Positions 29,204 through 36,676 of a stretch of DNA of 64,000 nt are shown piece by piece. The translations under genes were made by a program, and so were the position numbers. Under the pieces are notes generated by a model, which searched no databases, was not told the DNA's origin, and worked only from the letters and a program-made list of their open reading frames with translations. Source of the stretch: Loktanella sp. M215 (GTDB taxonomy: Bacteria; Pseudomonadota; Alphaproteobacteria; Rhodobacterales; Rhodobacteraceae); the NCBI RefSeq assembly GCF_021735925.1, contig NZ_WMEA01000001.1:3068001-3132000 (forward strand), given 5' to 3'. Positions within the stretch are counted from its first letter, which is position 1, and the number at the start of each line of letters is the position of its first letter.

Positions 29204-30238
29204 TCACGCCGCCATCATCCGTTGGGCCTTGGCGCACCACGCATCGGCAAAGCGCAAAACCTCGTCTTCCGTCGTCTCGACACCCAGCGACACGCGCAAC
29301 GCGCACCGGGCCTGTTCGTCGTCGTATCCCAGCGCCGTCAGCACCGGCGAGGAGCGGACCTTGCCACTGGAACAGGCCGATCCCGCGCTGACCGCGAACC
29401 CCGCCAGATCCATCGCCATCACCTGCGTCTCGCCCCGCCAACCGGGACAGATCATGCAACAGGTGTTCGGCAGCCGGTCCAAATCATTTCCGACAAAAAT
29501 AGTCTGCGGCACGATATCCGCAACCGCCTTTTCTAGAATATTTCTAAGTTCCGCAACCCGCTCCCACGCGCCAGAGGCCAAATCGTCCTGCGCCGCGACA
29601 GCCGCCGCGGCCATGCCCGCGATCGCCACGATATTCTCGGTCCCCGACCGGCGGCCCAGCTCCTGCCCGCCACCGCGCAGCTGCGCTGCCACATCGAATC
29701 CCTGCGGCACGACCAGCGCGCCGACACCCTTGGGCCCACCGAACTTGTGGCCTGACAAAAACACCTGTTCCACACCGGCCCAGCCATAGGAAAACGCAAC
29801 CCGGCCAAAGCCTTGCGTGATATCGCTCACGGCCAGTCCCGCAGGCAGCGCCTGCACGATCCCGGTCTCGGAATTCGCAAGCTGCACCACCGACCGTGCC
29901 GGCGATGCCACCTGCACCCGCCCCCCCACGACGGCCAGATCGCAATCCACCCAGCCACGCACCGCCTCATGTTCCAGATCCGACCCGTGCAAGCCGCGCC
30001 CGGCCAGCGCCAGCGCCGCCGCTTCCGTCGCCCCGGACACAAAGATGACATCCGCCCCCGATGCGCCAACGGCATCGGCCACCGCAGCCCGGCTCCGCTC
30101 CAGCAGCGCCTTCGCCGCCCGCCCCTCGCCATGCACGGAACTCGGGTTGCCCACGACATCCATCGCCGCGATCATCGCCGCCCGCGCCTCGGCCCGCAAA
30201 GGCGTCGTCGCATTATGGTCCAGATAAACCCGGCTCAC
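29204..30238 (-). CDS. NifS/IscS-type cysteine desulfurase (second desulfurase of the suf operon)
   Basis: A 344-residue group I-like cysteine desulfurase. It has MSRVYLDHNATTPLRAEARA at the start, the PLP-lysine motif VFLSGHKFGGPKGVG, GRRSGTENI, and the catalytic Cys in VSAGSACSSGKVRSSP. It is shorter than IscS (about 404 residues) and lies between iscR and sufB, 21 bp before sufB. It presumably supplies sulfur to the same operon as SufS, or to tRNA thiolation. Residues near 231-250 are encoded by rare AT-rich codons over an ICE-like palindrome. Confidence 0.9.
   Translation of the reverse strand: MSRVYLDHNATTPLRAEARAAMIAAMDVVGNPSSVHGEGRAAKALLERSRAAVADAVGASGADVIFVSGATEAAALALAGRGLHGSDLEHEAVRGWVDCDLAVVGGRVQVASPARSVVQLANSETGIVQALPAGLAVSDITQGFGRVAFSYGWAGVEQVFLSGHKFGGPKGVGALVVPQGFDVAAQLRGGGQELGRRSGTENIVAIAGMAAAAVAAQDDLASGAWERVAELRNILEKAVADIVPQTIFVGNDLDRLPNTCCMICPGWRGETQVMAMDLAGFAVSAGSACSSGKVRSSPVLTALGYDDEQARCALRVSLGVETTEDEVLRFADAWCAKAQRMMAA
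29532..29549 (-). promoter_or_regulatory. ICE/Irr-like palindrome inside the cysteine desulfurase gene
   Basis: On the minus strand CTTAGAA-ATA-TTCTAG. The half-sites TTAGAA and TTCTAG match the iron-control element TTAGAA-N3-TTCTAA with one mismatch, and match the site in front of iscR. It lies about 350 bp upstream of the sufB start. Irr binding is inferred. Confidence 0.45.
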
Positions 30239-30250
30239 CGCGACACATCC

Positions 30251-30309
30251 TCGCTTTTTCCGAAAATACTCCGGGGGAGGCCCGTCAGGGCCGGGGGCAG
30301 AGCCCCCTG
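30251..30309 (+). repeat. Dispersed intergenic repeat, copy 3, with GGGGGCAGAGCCCCC hairpin
   Basis: TCGCTTTTTCCGAAAATACT then CCGGGGGAGGCCCGTCAGGG then CCGGGGGCAGAGCCCCCTG. It lies downstream of iscR and before the cysteine desulfurase. It shares its first part with copies 4-6 and its second part with copy 2. Confidence 0.65.
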
Positions 30310-30316
30310 AGACATC

Positions 30317-30775
30317 TCACTCATCGACCACCTCGAACAGTGCCGGCACCGCCGGGCAAGGCGCCATGGCATTGCCCACCACATCACTCAGCCGCGTCTG
30401 GTGCAGGAACACATAGACATGCGCGCTCAAGCCCTCCCACAGCCGGTTGGTCAGCGACTGGGCGCGGGACCCCGACGCGCCACCCGAGGCACCCGCCCCC
30501 TTGTGCATCGCACTCACCGTCTCGTCCACGGCGCCAAGGATGTCGGACACGCGAATCTCGGACGCAGGACGTGCCAGCCGATACCCGCCACCGGGGCCGC
30601 GGACGGAGTCCACCAGCCCCTCGCGCCGCAGCTTCACGAAAAGCTGCTCAAGATAAGGCAGGCTCACGTCCTGACGGCGCGCGATCTCGGTCAGGCTGAC
30701 CAGCGTGCCGTCCGGCTGCAGGGCCAGATCGGCCAGCGCCACCATCGCGTAACGCCCCTTGGTGCTCAATTTCAT
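30317..30775 (-). CDS. iscR: IscR-type Rrf2-family regulator with a single cysteine
   Basis: A 152-residue Rrf2 regulator: MKLSTKGRYAMVALADLALQ, the wing-helix SLPYLEQLFVKLRREGLVDS, and PGGGYRLARPASEIRVSDIL. E. coli IscR holds its [2Fe-2S] cluster with three cysteines; this protein has only Cys140 (NAMAPCPAVPALF). The same single-Cys type has been described for IscR of Rhodobacter sphaeroides, a repressor of Fe-S genes. First gene of the suf cluster and its probable regulator. The in-frame extension to 30976 is not credible because it covers the promoter. Confidence 0.92.
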   Translation of the reverse strand: MKLSTKGRYAMVALADLALQPDGTLVSLTEIARRQDVSLPYLEQLFVKLRREGLVDSVRGPGGGYRLARPASEIRVSDILGAVDETVSAMHKGAGASGGASGSRAQSLTNRLWEGLSAHVYVFLHQTRLSDVVGNAMAPCPAVPALFEVVDE

Positions 30776-30882
30776 CGCAAACGCCCTCCAACCGCCATAA
30801 ACCCAGTCGCCATAAACATTGACGAACCGCCGCGGCCTGATTAGGTCACGCCAATCCCGCCGCGCGGCTCCGTCGTGCGGAT

Positions 30883-30919
30883 TTAGAATCTTTCTAAGGT
30901 GCCCGAGCGTTTTCGTCAA
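30883..30919 (-). promoter_or_regulatory. iscR/suf promoter with overlapping ICE-like operator
   Basis: On the minus strand: -35 TTGACG (30919-30914), 17-bp spacer, -10 TAGAAA (30896-30891). The perfect palindrome TTAGAA-AGA-TTCTAA (30897-30883) overlaps the -10. It equals the ICE consensus known for Irr in alphaproteobacteria, so iron control of the suf operon is likely. Start site not determined. Confidence 0.65.
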
Positions 30920-30962
30920 GAATTGACCGCCGCCACGGGCACCCACAGCAGTTGGAACGCGC

Positions 30963-31616
30963 ATGCCCGAAGTCATCTTTCCCGGTCCCGAAGGCCGCCT
31001 CGAAGGCCGCTATCATCCGCAAAAGGACCGTGACGCGCCGATCGCCATCGTGCTGCACCCGCACCCGCAGTTCGGCGGGACGATGAACAACCGGGTCGTC
31101 TACAACCTGCATTACGCGTTTTACAACATGGGCTTCACCGTGCTGCGGTTCAACTTCCGCGGCGTCGGGCGTAGCCAGGGCGAATATGACCAAGGCATCG
31201 GCGAACTCTCCGACGCGGCCTCCGCCCTCGATTACCTGCAGTCGATGAACAACAACGCCAAACACTGCTGGGTCGCGGGCTTCTCCTTCGGGGCCTGGAT
31301 CGGCATGCAGCTTCTGATGCGCCGGCCGGAAATCACGGGCTTCATCTCGGTCAGCCCGCCCGCCAACATGTATGACTTCAGCTTCCTCGCCCCCTGCCCG
31401 GCGTCGGGCCTGATCATCAACGGTGCGGCCGACCGCGTGGCGCCACCCGCCGATACGGTCAATCTGGTGAACAAGCTGCACGACCAGAAAGGCATCACGA
31501 TCACCCACGAGGAAGTCCCCGGTGCCGGCCACTTCTTCGAGGATCCGCACATGGACCCGATGATCGGCAGCGTGAAAACCTACGTCCGCCGCCGCCTCAC
31601 GGAAAGCACACGGTAA
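30963..31616 (+). CDS. Alpha/beta hydrolase (dienelactone hydrolase-like)
   Basis: A 217-residue hydrolase. HPHPQFGGTMNNRVV forms the oxyanion region, FNFRGVGRSQGEYDQGIGE follows, the nucleophile elbow is VAGFSFGAWIG, the acid lies in GAADRVAPP, and the His in VPGAGHFFED. This subgroup (COG2945) is widespread in alphaproteobacteria and poorly studied. It is divergent from iscR and 5 bp before the next gene, so probably co-transcribed with it. Confidence 0.85.
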   Translation: MPEVIFPGPEGRLEGRYHPQKDRDAPIAIVLHPHPQFGGTMNNRVVYNLHYAFYNMGFTVLRFNFRGVGRSQGEYDQGIGELSDAASALDYLQSMNNNAKHCWVAGFSFGAWIGMQLLMRRPEITGFISVSPPANMYDFSFLAPCPASGLIINGAADRVAPPADTVNLVNKLHDQKGITITHEEVPGAGHFFEDPHMDPMIGSVKTYVRRRLTESTR

Positions 31617-31621
31617 GCCCC

Positions 31622-31840
31622 ATGTCCTACGTTGACGATGTCGCCCTCGAACTCGCCCAGCTGGCCCTCGCCGATGCGGAACGCACCGGCGAGGACAAGA
31701 TCGTCGACCAGATCGGAGAGCTTCTGGGCGCCTCCTCCCAGACCCTGCAGGAAAGCTACCTGACCTTCGTCCGCGTGCGCCGGGCCGAGGCGCGCGCGCG
31801 CCAGATCCTCGCCGCCCGCGCTGCGAAACCGGACGCTTAA
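31622..31840 (+). CDS. Small helical protein of unknown function
   Basis: A 72-residue charged protein, MSYVDDVALELAQLALADAE at the start and FVRVRRAEARARQILAARAA at the end, predicted wholly helical. It follows the hydrolase after 5 bp. Its TAA lies inside an 11-bp perfect inverted repeat. No family recognised. Confidence 0.65.
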   Translation: MSYVDDVALELAQLALADAERTGEDKIVDQIGELLGASSQTLQESYLTFVRVRRAEARARQILAARAAKPDA

Positions 31841-31867
31841 CGCCCCGCGCGGTGCGGTTAAGCGTCC
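31831..31867. repeat. Perfect 11-bp inverted repeat over the stop of the 72-residue gene
   Basis: GGACGCTTAAC and GTTAAGCGTCC around a 15-nt GC-rich loop. It could form an RNA hairpin protecting the 3' end or stopping transcription (no T-run follows), or bind a dimeric protein. Confidence 0.6.
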
Positions 31868-31884
31868 GTGAAATATGACATAAT

Positions 31885-31904
31885 ATGTTTCGCACGCGAA
31901 ACAT
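31885..31904. promoter_or_regulatory. 20-bp palindrome, putative operator before the tandem HD gene
   Basis: ATGTTTCGC-AC-GCGAAACAT, two perfect 9-bp arms. A -10-like CATAAT (31879-31884) abuts it, so it would cover the transcription start. The regulator is unknown. It ends 21 bp before the chosen start codon. Confidence 0.55.
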
Positions 31905-31925
31905 TTGCCTTTTGAAATGTATTTC

Positions 31926-33068
31926 ATGCCCCCCCTATCCGACCGCCTGACCCGCCAGCTTGCCTTCCTGTCAGAGGCCGACCGCCTGAAATCCGTGGTC
32001 CGGGCCAACGTCCTGATGGACGGCTCGCGCCATGAAAATTCCGCCGAACATTCCTGGCATCTGGCCCTCTGGGCGCTGGTCTTCGACGCACCCTGCGCCA
32101 CGATCCACATGGCGCTGCTGCACGACATCGTGGAAATCGACGCGGGCGATCACCCGATCCACCTGCCCCAGGACCATGCCGCGATCGCGATCAAGGAACG
32201 CGCCGCCGCCGACCGGCTCTACCCGATCCTGCCCGCCGATCAGGCCGCGACCTTCCGGAGCATCTGGGAGGCGTTCGAGGACGCCACCACCCCTGCCGCC
32301 CGGACCGCCCGCATCCTCGACATGGCCCAGCCGCTGATGCAGGAACTGGGCAACGTGGCCCAGACCGAGACAGAGCGGGACATCATCCGCGCCCTCCTCG
32401 CCACCGGGCGCCCCGCCGCCCTCGCCAATGACTGGCCGGAGCTCTACACTTATGCCCTCGGCCTGCTCGACCACACAGGCTTCCGCCTCGATCCCGACAC
32501 CACCGCCCGCCTGCGCTTTCTGGCCGAGGCGGACCGGCTGAAGACGGAATTGCGCGCGACGACCCTCTTCGACGGCTCGCGGCGCGAGAACAGCGCAGAG
32601 CATAGCTGGCATCTGGCGCTCTTTGCGCTGACGCTTTCGGAACACGCCATCCGTCCCGTCGATACCGACCGCGTCATCGCCATGCTGCTGATCCACGACC
32701 TTGTGGAAATCGACGCAGGCGACCTGCCCATTCATACCACCGCCGCCGACCAGAACGCCAAGGCCGCCGACGAGGCGCGCGCCGCGGACCGGCTCTTCGG
32801 TCTGCTGCCGGGCCAGCAGGGGGCAGCCCTCCACGCGCTCTGGACGGAATTCGAGGCGGCCGAGAGCGACGACGCGATCTTTGCCAAGGCGCTGGACCGG
32901 GTGCAGCCGGTGATGGCCAATCTGGCGACGGATGGCGGCACGTGGCTGTCCTACAACGTGACCCGCGACCAGTTGCAGTCGCGCGTCGGTGACAAGGTCA
33001 CGCGTGGCGCGTCGGCCCTGTGGGACGCCATCCTGCCGCAAATCGAGGCGTTTTTCACCGAAGCGTGA
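31926..33068 (+). CDS. Tandem HD-domain phosphohydrolase (two YfbR/HDDC2-like domains)
   Basis: A 380-residue protein built of two homologous HD domains. Domain 1 (about 1-165) has SAEHSWHLALWAL and LLHDIVEIDAGD; domain 2 (about 190-380) has SAEHSWHLALFAL and LIHDLVEIDAGD. Both keep the His and HD metal ligands, and both have a later Asp (ILDMAQP, ALDRVQP). Single-domain relatives are 5'-nucleotidases acting on deoxynucleoside monophosphates and are about 200 residues, so this is a head-to-tail duplication. The start was set at ATG 31926; 31905 has no ribosome binding site. Confidence 0.8.
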   Translation: MPPLSDRLTRQLAFLSEADRLKSVVRANVLMDGSRHENSAEHSWHLALWALVFDAPCATIHMALLHDIVEIDAGDHPIHLPQDHAAIAIKERAAADRLYPILPADQAATFRSIWEAFEDATTPAARTARILDMAQPLMQELGNVAQTETERDIIRALLATGRPAALANDWPELYTYALGLLDHTGFRLDPDTTARLRFLAEADRLKTELRATTLFDGSRRENSAEHSWHLALFALTLSEHAIRPVDTDRVIAMLLIHDLVEIDAGDLPIHTTAADQNAKAADEARAADRLFGLLPGQQGAALHALWTEFEAAESDDAIFAKALDRVQPVMANLATDGGTWLSYNVTRDQLQSRVGDKVTRGASALWDAILPQIEAFFTEA

Positions 33069-33151
33069 GGCGTCAGCCCAAGCGGCGCCCTGACCGCTGG
33101 TCACGGCAGACCTCATCAGACATGGTCGCGACAACCGCCACAGGATATCCC

Positions 33152-33991
33152 ATGCGTCCCTTCTCGACCCTTGCCCTGCGGTATCCCGCCGCCGTCGCTG
33201 CGGTGATCCTCGGGCTTTTCGCGGTTTGGTTCGCGCTGCCGACGATTCTGGCAACGCCTGTGGATGCGACGGGCGGCACCGGCACCTTCGATCTGTCGGA
33301 CCTGCGCCCCTATATCGTGACCGAGGCGACCGTCGCCACCGCGCTGCTGGTGCTAATCGCCCTGTGCCGCTGGGGCCGCTTCACCGGGTTGCGCGGTCCG
33401 GTCGACGCTAAGGGCATTCGCCTGTCCCTTTGGTATCTGGTCCCCGGCCTTGTGATCATAGCACTGGTCTGGGGCGGTCTGCTGACGGCGGGGACGGATC
33501 AGGCGCTGGGACGGCAGATCGCCATGATCGCCGTGATGACCCTGCTGATCGGACTGTTCGAGGAGACGTTGTTCAGGGGCGTCGTGCTGAACGGGTTGCG
33601 GACCCGGATGAGTCCGGGGCTGGCGGTCTTGGTGTCCGGGGTGCTGTTCGGCGTCTTTCACGTGGTCAATGCGCTGGTCGGTCAGGATATCGCGCTGACC
33701 GCGATCCAGATCGTCAGCGCCACGGGGCTTGGGTTGTTCTTTGGTGCGATCACCGTGCAGGCGCGCAGCGTTTGGCCGGCGATTCTGCTGCACGCGATCT
33801 GGGACGCCTTTGCCCTGTCGATGGCGCTGGCGTTCCGCCTTTCGCCACAGGCCGCCACGACAACACTTCCGCAACCGGGATATGCCGCATTGATCGGACC
33901 GGCCCTGCTGACCTTTGCCGCCTGGCGCATCCACCGGCGCTGGCGCAGGCGGACCGCACAGGCGGAAGAACGCCAAATGCCCGCCATTTGA
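33152..33991 (+). CDS. CPBP-family intramembrane metalloprotease
   Basis: A 279-residue membrane protein with about eight helices and the CAAX-protease/Abi motifs: EE in LFEETLFRGVVLNGL, the first His in LFGVFHVVNAL, and the second in ILLHAIWDAF. Substrate unknown. The ATG at 33152 follows AGGATATCCC; upstream in-frame codons overlap the HD gene and lack a site. Confidence 0.85.
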   Translation: MRPFSTLALRYPAAVAAVILGLFAVWFALPTILATPVDATGGTGTFDLSDLRPYIVTEATVATALLVLIALCRWGRFTGLRGPVDAKGIRLSLWYLVPGLVIIALVWGGLLTAGTDQALGRQIAMIAVMTLLIGLFEETLFRGVVLNGLRTRMSPGLAVLVSGVLFGVFHVVNALVGQDIALTAIQIVSATGLGLFFGAITVQARSVWPAILLHAIWDAFALSMALAFRLSPQAATTTLPQPGYAALIGPALLTFAAWRIHRRWRRRTAQAEERQMPAI

Positions 33992-34056
33992 GGCTGGACA
34001 GACAGGGTCAAGGGGCATAGGGCGCGAAGCTTATATTCAGACCGGACCCTTGCCCC

Positions 34057-36276
34057 ATGATCGATTCCCTTGCCAAAGCCCTTGCCGAAAAGGGCTATGA
34101 CGCCCTGACCCCCGTGCAGGAGGCCGTGACCGATCCCGCATTGGACGGGCAGGATCTGCTGGTCAGCGCGCAGACCGGGTCCGGCAAGACCGTGGGCTTC
34201 GGTCTGGCGATCGGTCCGACCATTCTGGCCGAGGACGGCACATTTGGCCCGGCCGGCCGCCCGCTTGCGCTGATCGTGGCGCCGACGCGGGAACTGGCGC
34301 TGCAGGTCAAACGCGAATTGTCGTGGCTTTACAAGGACACCGGGGCCGTTCTTGCATCCTGCGTCGGCGGCATGGATGTGCGCGACGAACGGCGCAGCCT
34401 TGATCGCGGGGCGCATATCGTCGTGGCCACGCCCGGTCGTCTGGTCGACCACATCAAGCGCAGCAACATCGACCTGTCCGACATCCGCGCCATCGTGCTG
34501 GACGAGGCGGACGAGATGCTGGACCTCGGATTTAAAGAAGACCTGGAATTCATTCTGGGCGAGGCCCCGCCCGAGCGCCGCACGCTGATGTTCAGCGCCA
34601 CGGTGCCGCCGATGATCGTGAAGCTGGCAAAATCCTACCAGCGTGACGCGGTGCGCGTCGCCACGACCACCAAGGAGGGCCAGCACGCCGATATCGAATA
34701 CCGCGCGCTGAGCGTCGCCCAGCATGACGCCGACAATGCGATCATCAACGTGCTGCGATTCTACGATGCGCCCAACGCCATCGTCTTTGCCAACACCCGC
34801 GCGATGGTCACGCGGCTGACGACGCGGCTGAGCAACCGTGGATTTTCCGTGGTCGCCCTGTCCGGCGAGTTGAGCCAGCAGGAACGCAGCCACGCGCTGC
34901 AGGCGATGCGCGACGGGCGGGCGAAGGTCTGTGTCGCCACGGACGTCGCTGCGCGCGGCATCGACCTGCCGAACCTTGAGCTGGTGATTCACGCCGAACT
35001 GCCGACCAATGCGGAGATTCTGCTTCACCGGTCCGGCCGGACGGGCCGTGCGGGCCGCAAGGGTATTTCGGCCATGATCGTGACGCCCAAGATGCGCCGC
35101 CGGGCCGAGAACCTGCTGACATGGGGCAAGCTGCAGGCCACCTGGGCGATGCCGCCCTCTGCCGACGAGATCCTGCGAAAGGATGAAGAGCGTCTGCTGA
35201 ACGACGAGATCTGGTCCGAGACGTTCACCGAGGACGAGACCGCCTTTGCCGCGCGTCTGCTGGAGGCGCATGACGCGACCCAGATCGCCGCGGCCTATCT
35301 GCGTCTGTATCAGGGCAAGCAGTCCGCCCCGGAAGATCTGACCGAATACAACGCTCCGCCGCCGCGCGAAGGTCGCGAGACCGCGCCGAAAGAGCGCAAG
35401 GAGCAGTTCGGCCCGTCCAAGTGGTTCCGCGTGAACGTGGGCCGCGACCAGAAGGCCGAGGCGCGCTGGCTGCTGCCGATGCTGTGCAAGGCCGGTGACA
35501 TCACTAAGAAGGAAATCGGCGCGATTCGGATTCAGTCGGACGAGACCTTCGTCGAGATTGCCGAAAGTGCCGCCGCCGGTTTCATGGCCGCCGTCGGTCC
35601 CGACATGGTGCTGGAGAATCAGGCGGAACTGTCCGAGGTCGACGGTATTCCGCAGATTTCCGACCGTGGCGCGCGTCCCGACAAGAAAGCCTACGTCAAG
35701 CGCGACGATGCGGCGCCCCGCGCCTACAAGCCGCGCGACACGACGCCGCCGCCGCCCAGCCGTCAGGATGACGTGGCCGCGATTGCGCCCGTGTCCGGCG
35801 ACGCGCCCAAGGAACGCAAGCCGCGCGCCAAGCCCTTTGCCAAGCCAGAGCGCAAGGATCATGGCGACGCCGTCGTCGATCTGAACAAGAAGGCGAAACC
35901 GGTCTGGAAGGGCAAGTCCGACGAGGCCCGCCCGGCCCGTGCCCCCTACCGCGCCGTTGGCGATGCCAAGCCTGCCTACAAGGGCAAGACCGATGGCAAG
36001 CCTGCGTGGAAGGGCAAGTCCGACGACAAGCCCGCCTACAAGGGTAAGGCTGACGGCAAGCCGCCCTATAAGGGCAAAAGCGACGGCAAGCCCGGCGAAA
36101 AGCCCGCGTGGAAAGGCAAATCAGACGCCAAGCCCGCGTGGAAGAAGCCTGACGGCGCACCTGCGAAACCGAAGGCCAGCGCCTCCGACACCTCCAAGCG
36201 GTTCGTGCCGCCGGGGGCGAAGGCGGGACCCCGCAAGCCCGCAGGCAAGGGTCCGCTGAAGCGTGGACCGAAGTGA
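34057..36276 (+). CDS. DEAD-box RNA helicase with Lys-rich repeat tail
   Basis: A 739-residue helicase. Motif I is SAQTGSGKTVGF, Ia APTRELALQ, II VLDEADEMLDLG, III MFSATVPP, and VI HRSGRTGRAGRKG. A DbpA-type RNA-binding domain lies at about 445-520. The last ~200 residues are disordered and basic, with repeats of KGKSDGKPAWKGK type. DeaD/CsdA-like enzymes help ribosome assembly and RNA decay in the cold. The Q motif is present (YDALTPVQEAV). Confidence 0.92.
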   Translation: MIDSLAKALAEKGYDALTPVQEAVTDPALDGQDLLVSAQTGSGKTVGFGLAIGPTILAEDGTFGPAGRPLALIVAPTRELALQVKRELSWLYKDTGAVLASCVGGMDVRDERRSLDRGAHIVVATPGRLVDHIKRSNIDLSDIRAIVLDEADEMLDLGFKEDLEFILGEAPPERRTLMFSATVPPMIVKLAKSYQRDAVRVATTTKEGQHADIEYRALSVAQHDADNAIINVLRFYDAPNAIVFANTRAMVTRLTTRLSNRGFSVVALSGELSQQERSHALQAMRDGRAKVCVATDVAARGIDLPNLELVIHAELPTNAEILLHRSGRTGRAGRKGISAMIVTPKMRRRAENLLTWGKLQATWAMPPSADEILRKDEERLLNDEIWSETFTEDETAFAARLLEAHDATQIAAAYLRLYQGKQSAPEDLTEYNAPPPREGRETAPKERKEQFGPSKWFRVNVGRDQKAEARWLLPMLCKAGDITKKEIGAIRIQSDETFVEIAESAAAGFMAAVGPDMVLENQAELSEVDGIPQISDRGARPDKKAYVKRDDAAPRAYKPRDTTPPPPSRQDDVAAIAPVSGDAPKERKPRAKPFAKPERKDHGDAVVDLNKKAKPVWKGKSDEARPARAPYRAVGDAKPAYKGKTDGKPAWKGKSDDKPAYKGKADGKPPYKGKSDGKPGEKPAWKGKSDAKPAWKKPDGAPAKPKASASDTSKRFVPPGAKAGPRKPAGKGPLKRGPK
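35881..36150 (+). repeat. Imperfect tandem repeat in the helicase tail
   Basis: Several units of about 30-36 bp encoding variants of GKSDGKPAWK (KPAYKGKTDGKPAWKGKSDD, KPAYKGKADGKPPYKGKSDG). The units differ at single residues, which suggests older duplication under selection for a basic, aromatic-spaced RNA-binding tail. Confidence 0.75.
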
Positions 36277-36430
36277 CGATTGTGGCGGCGGCCCGGTTGA
36301 AAATGCCTTAATTCCGCCACAGTTGTGCCCAGAGCGCGACACGATTCGACCCCATCCTCAACACATCGTCCGGCAAGAGGCGATGGGTTGGGGAACGACA
36401 ACAACCGACGGCAACTTTACAGGACCTAAA

Positions 36431-36586
36431 ATGGCCAGCCAGCACCCCGCCCAGTCAGAGGCAGAGAACCAGCAACAGGGCGACACGCACGCCCTGCCGC
36501 AGCAGACAGGCACCCCCTTGGCGCCGCAACCGATGCAGCAGCAAGAACAGCAGATCCCGATGTTCCGGGATTTCGCCAGTATCTGA
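36431..36586 (+). CDS. Gln/Pro-rich small protein, 51 residues
   Basis: MASQHPAQSEAENQQQGDTH then LAPQPMQQQEQQIPMFRDF. The product is acidic, uncharged over long runs and unlikely to fold. AGGACCTAAA gives a clear ribosome binding site, and a strong terminator follows 14 bp after the stop. Both signals argue for a real separate gene. No family recognised. Confidence 0.65.
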   Translation: MASQHPAQSEAENQQQGDTHALPQQTGTPLAPQPMQQQEQQIPMFRDFASI

Positions 36587-36599
36587 GCGACGCAATTTG

Positions 36600-36638
36600 T
36601 CCGCACCGCCGATCCTCCCATCGGCGGTGCGGATTTTT
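36600..36638 (+). terminator. Strong intrinsic terminator after the 51-residue gene
   Basis: TCCGCACCGCCGAT and ATCGGCGGTGCGGA form a 14-bp perfect stem with a 6-nt loop, followed by TTTTT. Confidence 0.92.
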
Positions 36639-36676
36639 CCCTTTGCGGTGGGCGCGCGCCTGTTCCACGATGGCGC

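Noticed and set aside
33682..35862. 726-codon minus-strand frame opposite the helicase
   Set aside because: Antisense shadow; the opposite strand has all DEAD-box motifs.
35881..36150. Possible CRISPR-like array
   Set aside because: The repeats are in frame, vary at every unit, and encode a continuous basic tail; no spacers and no cas genes.
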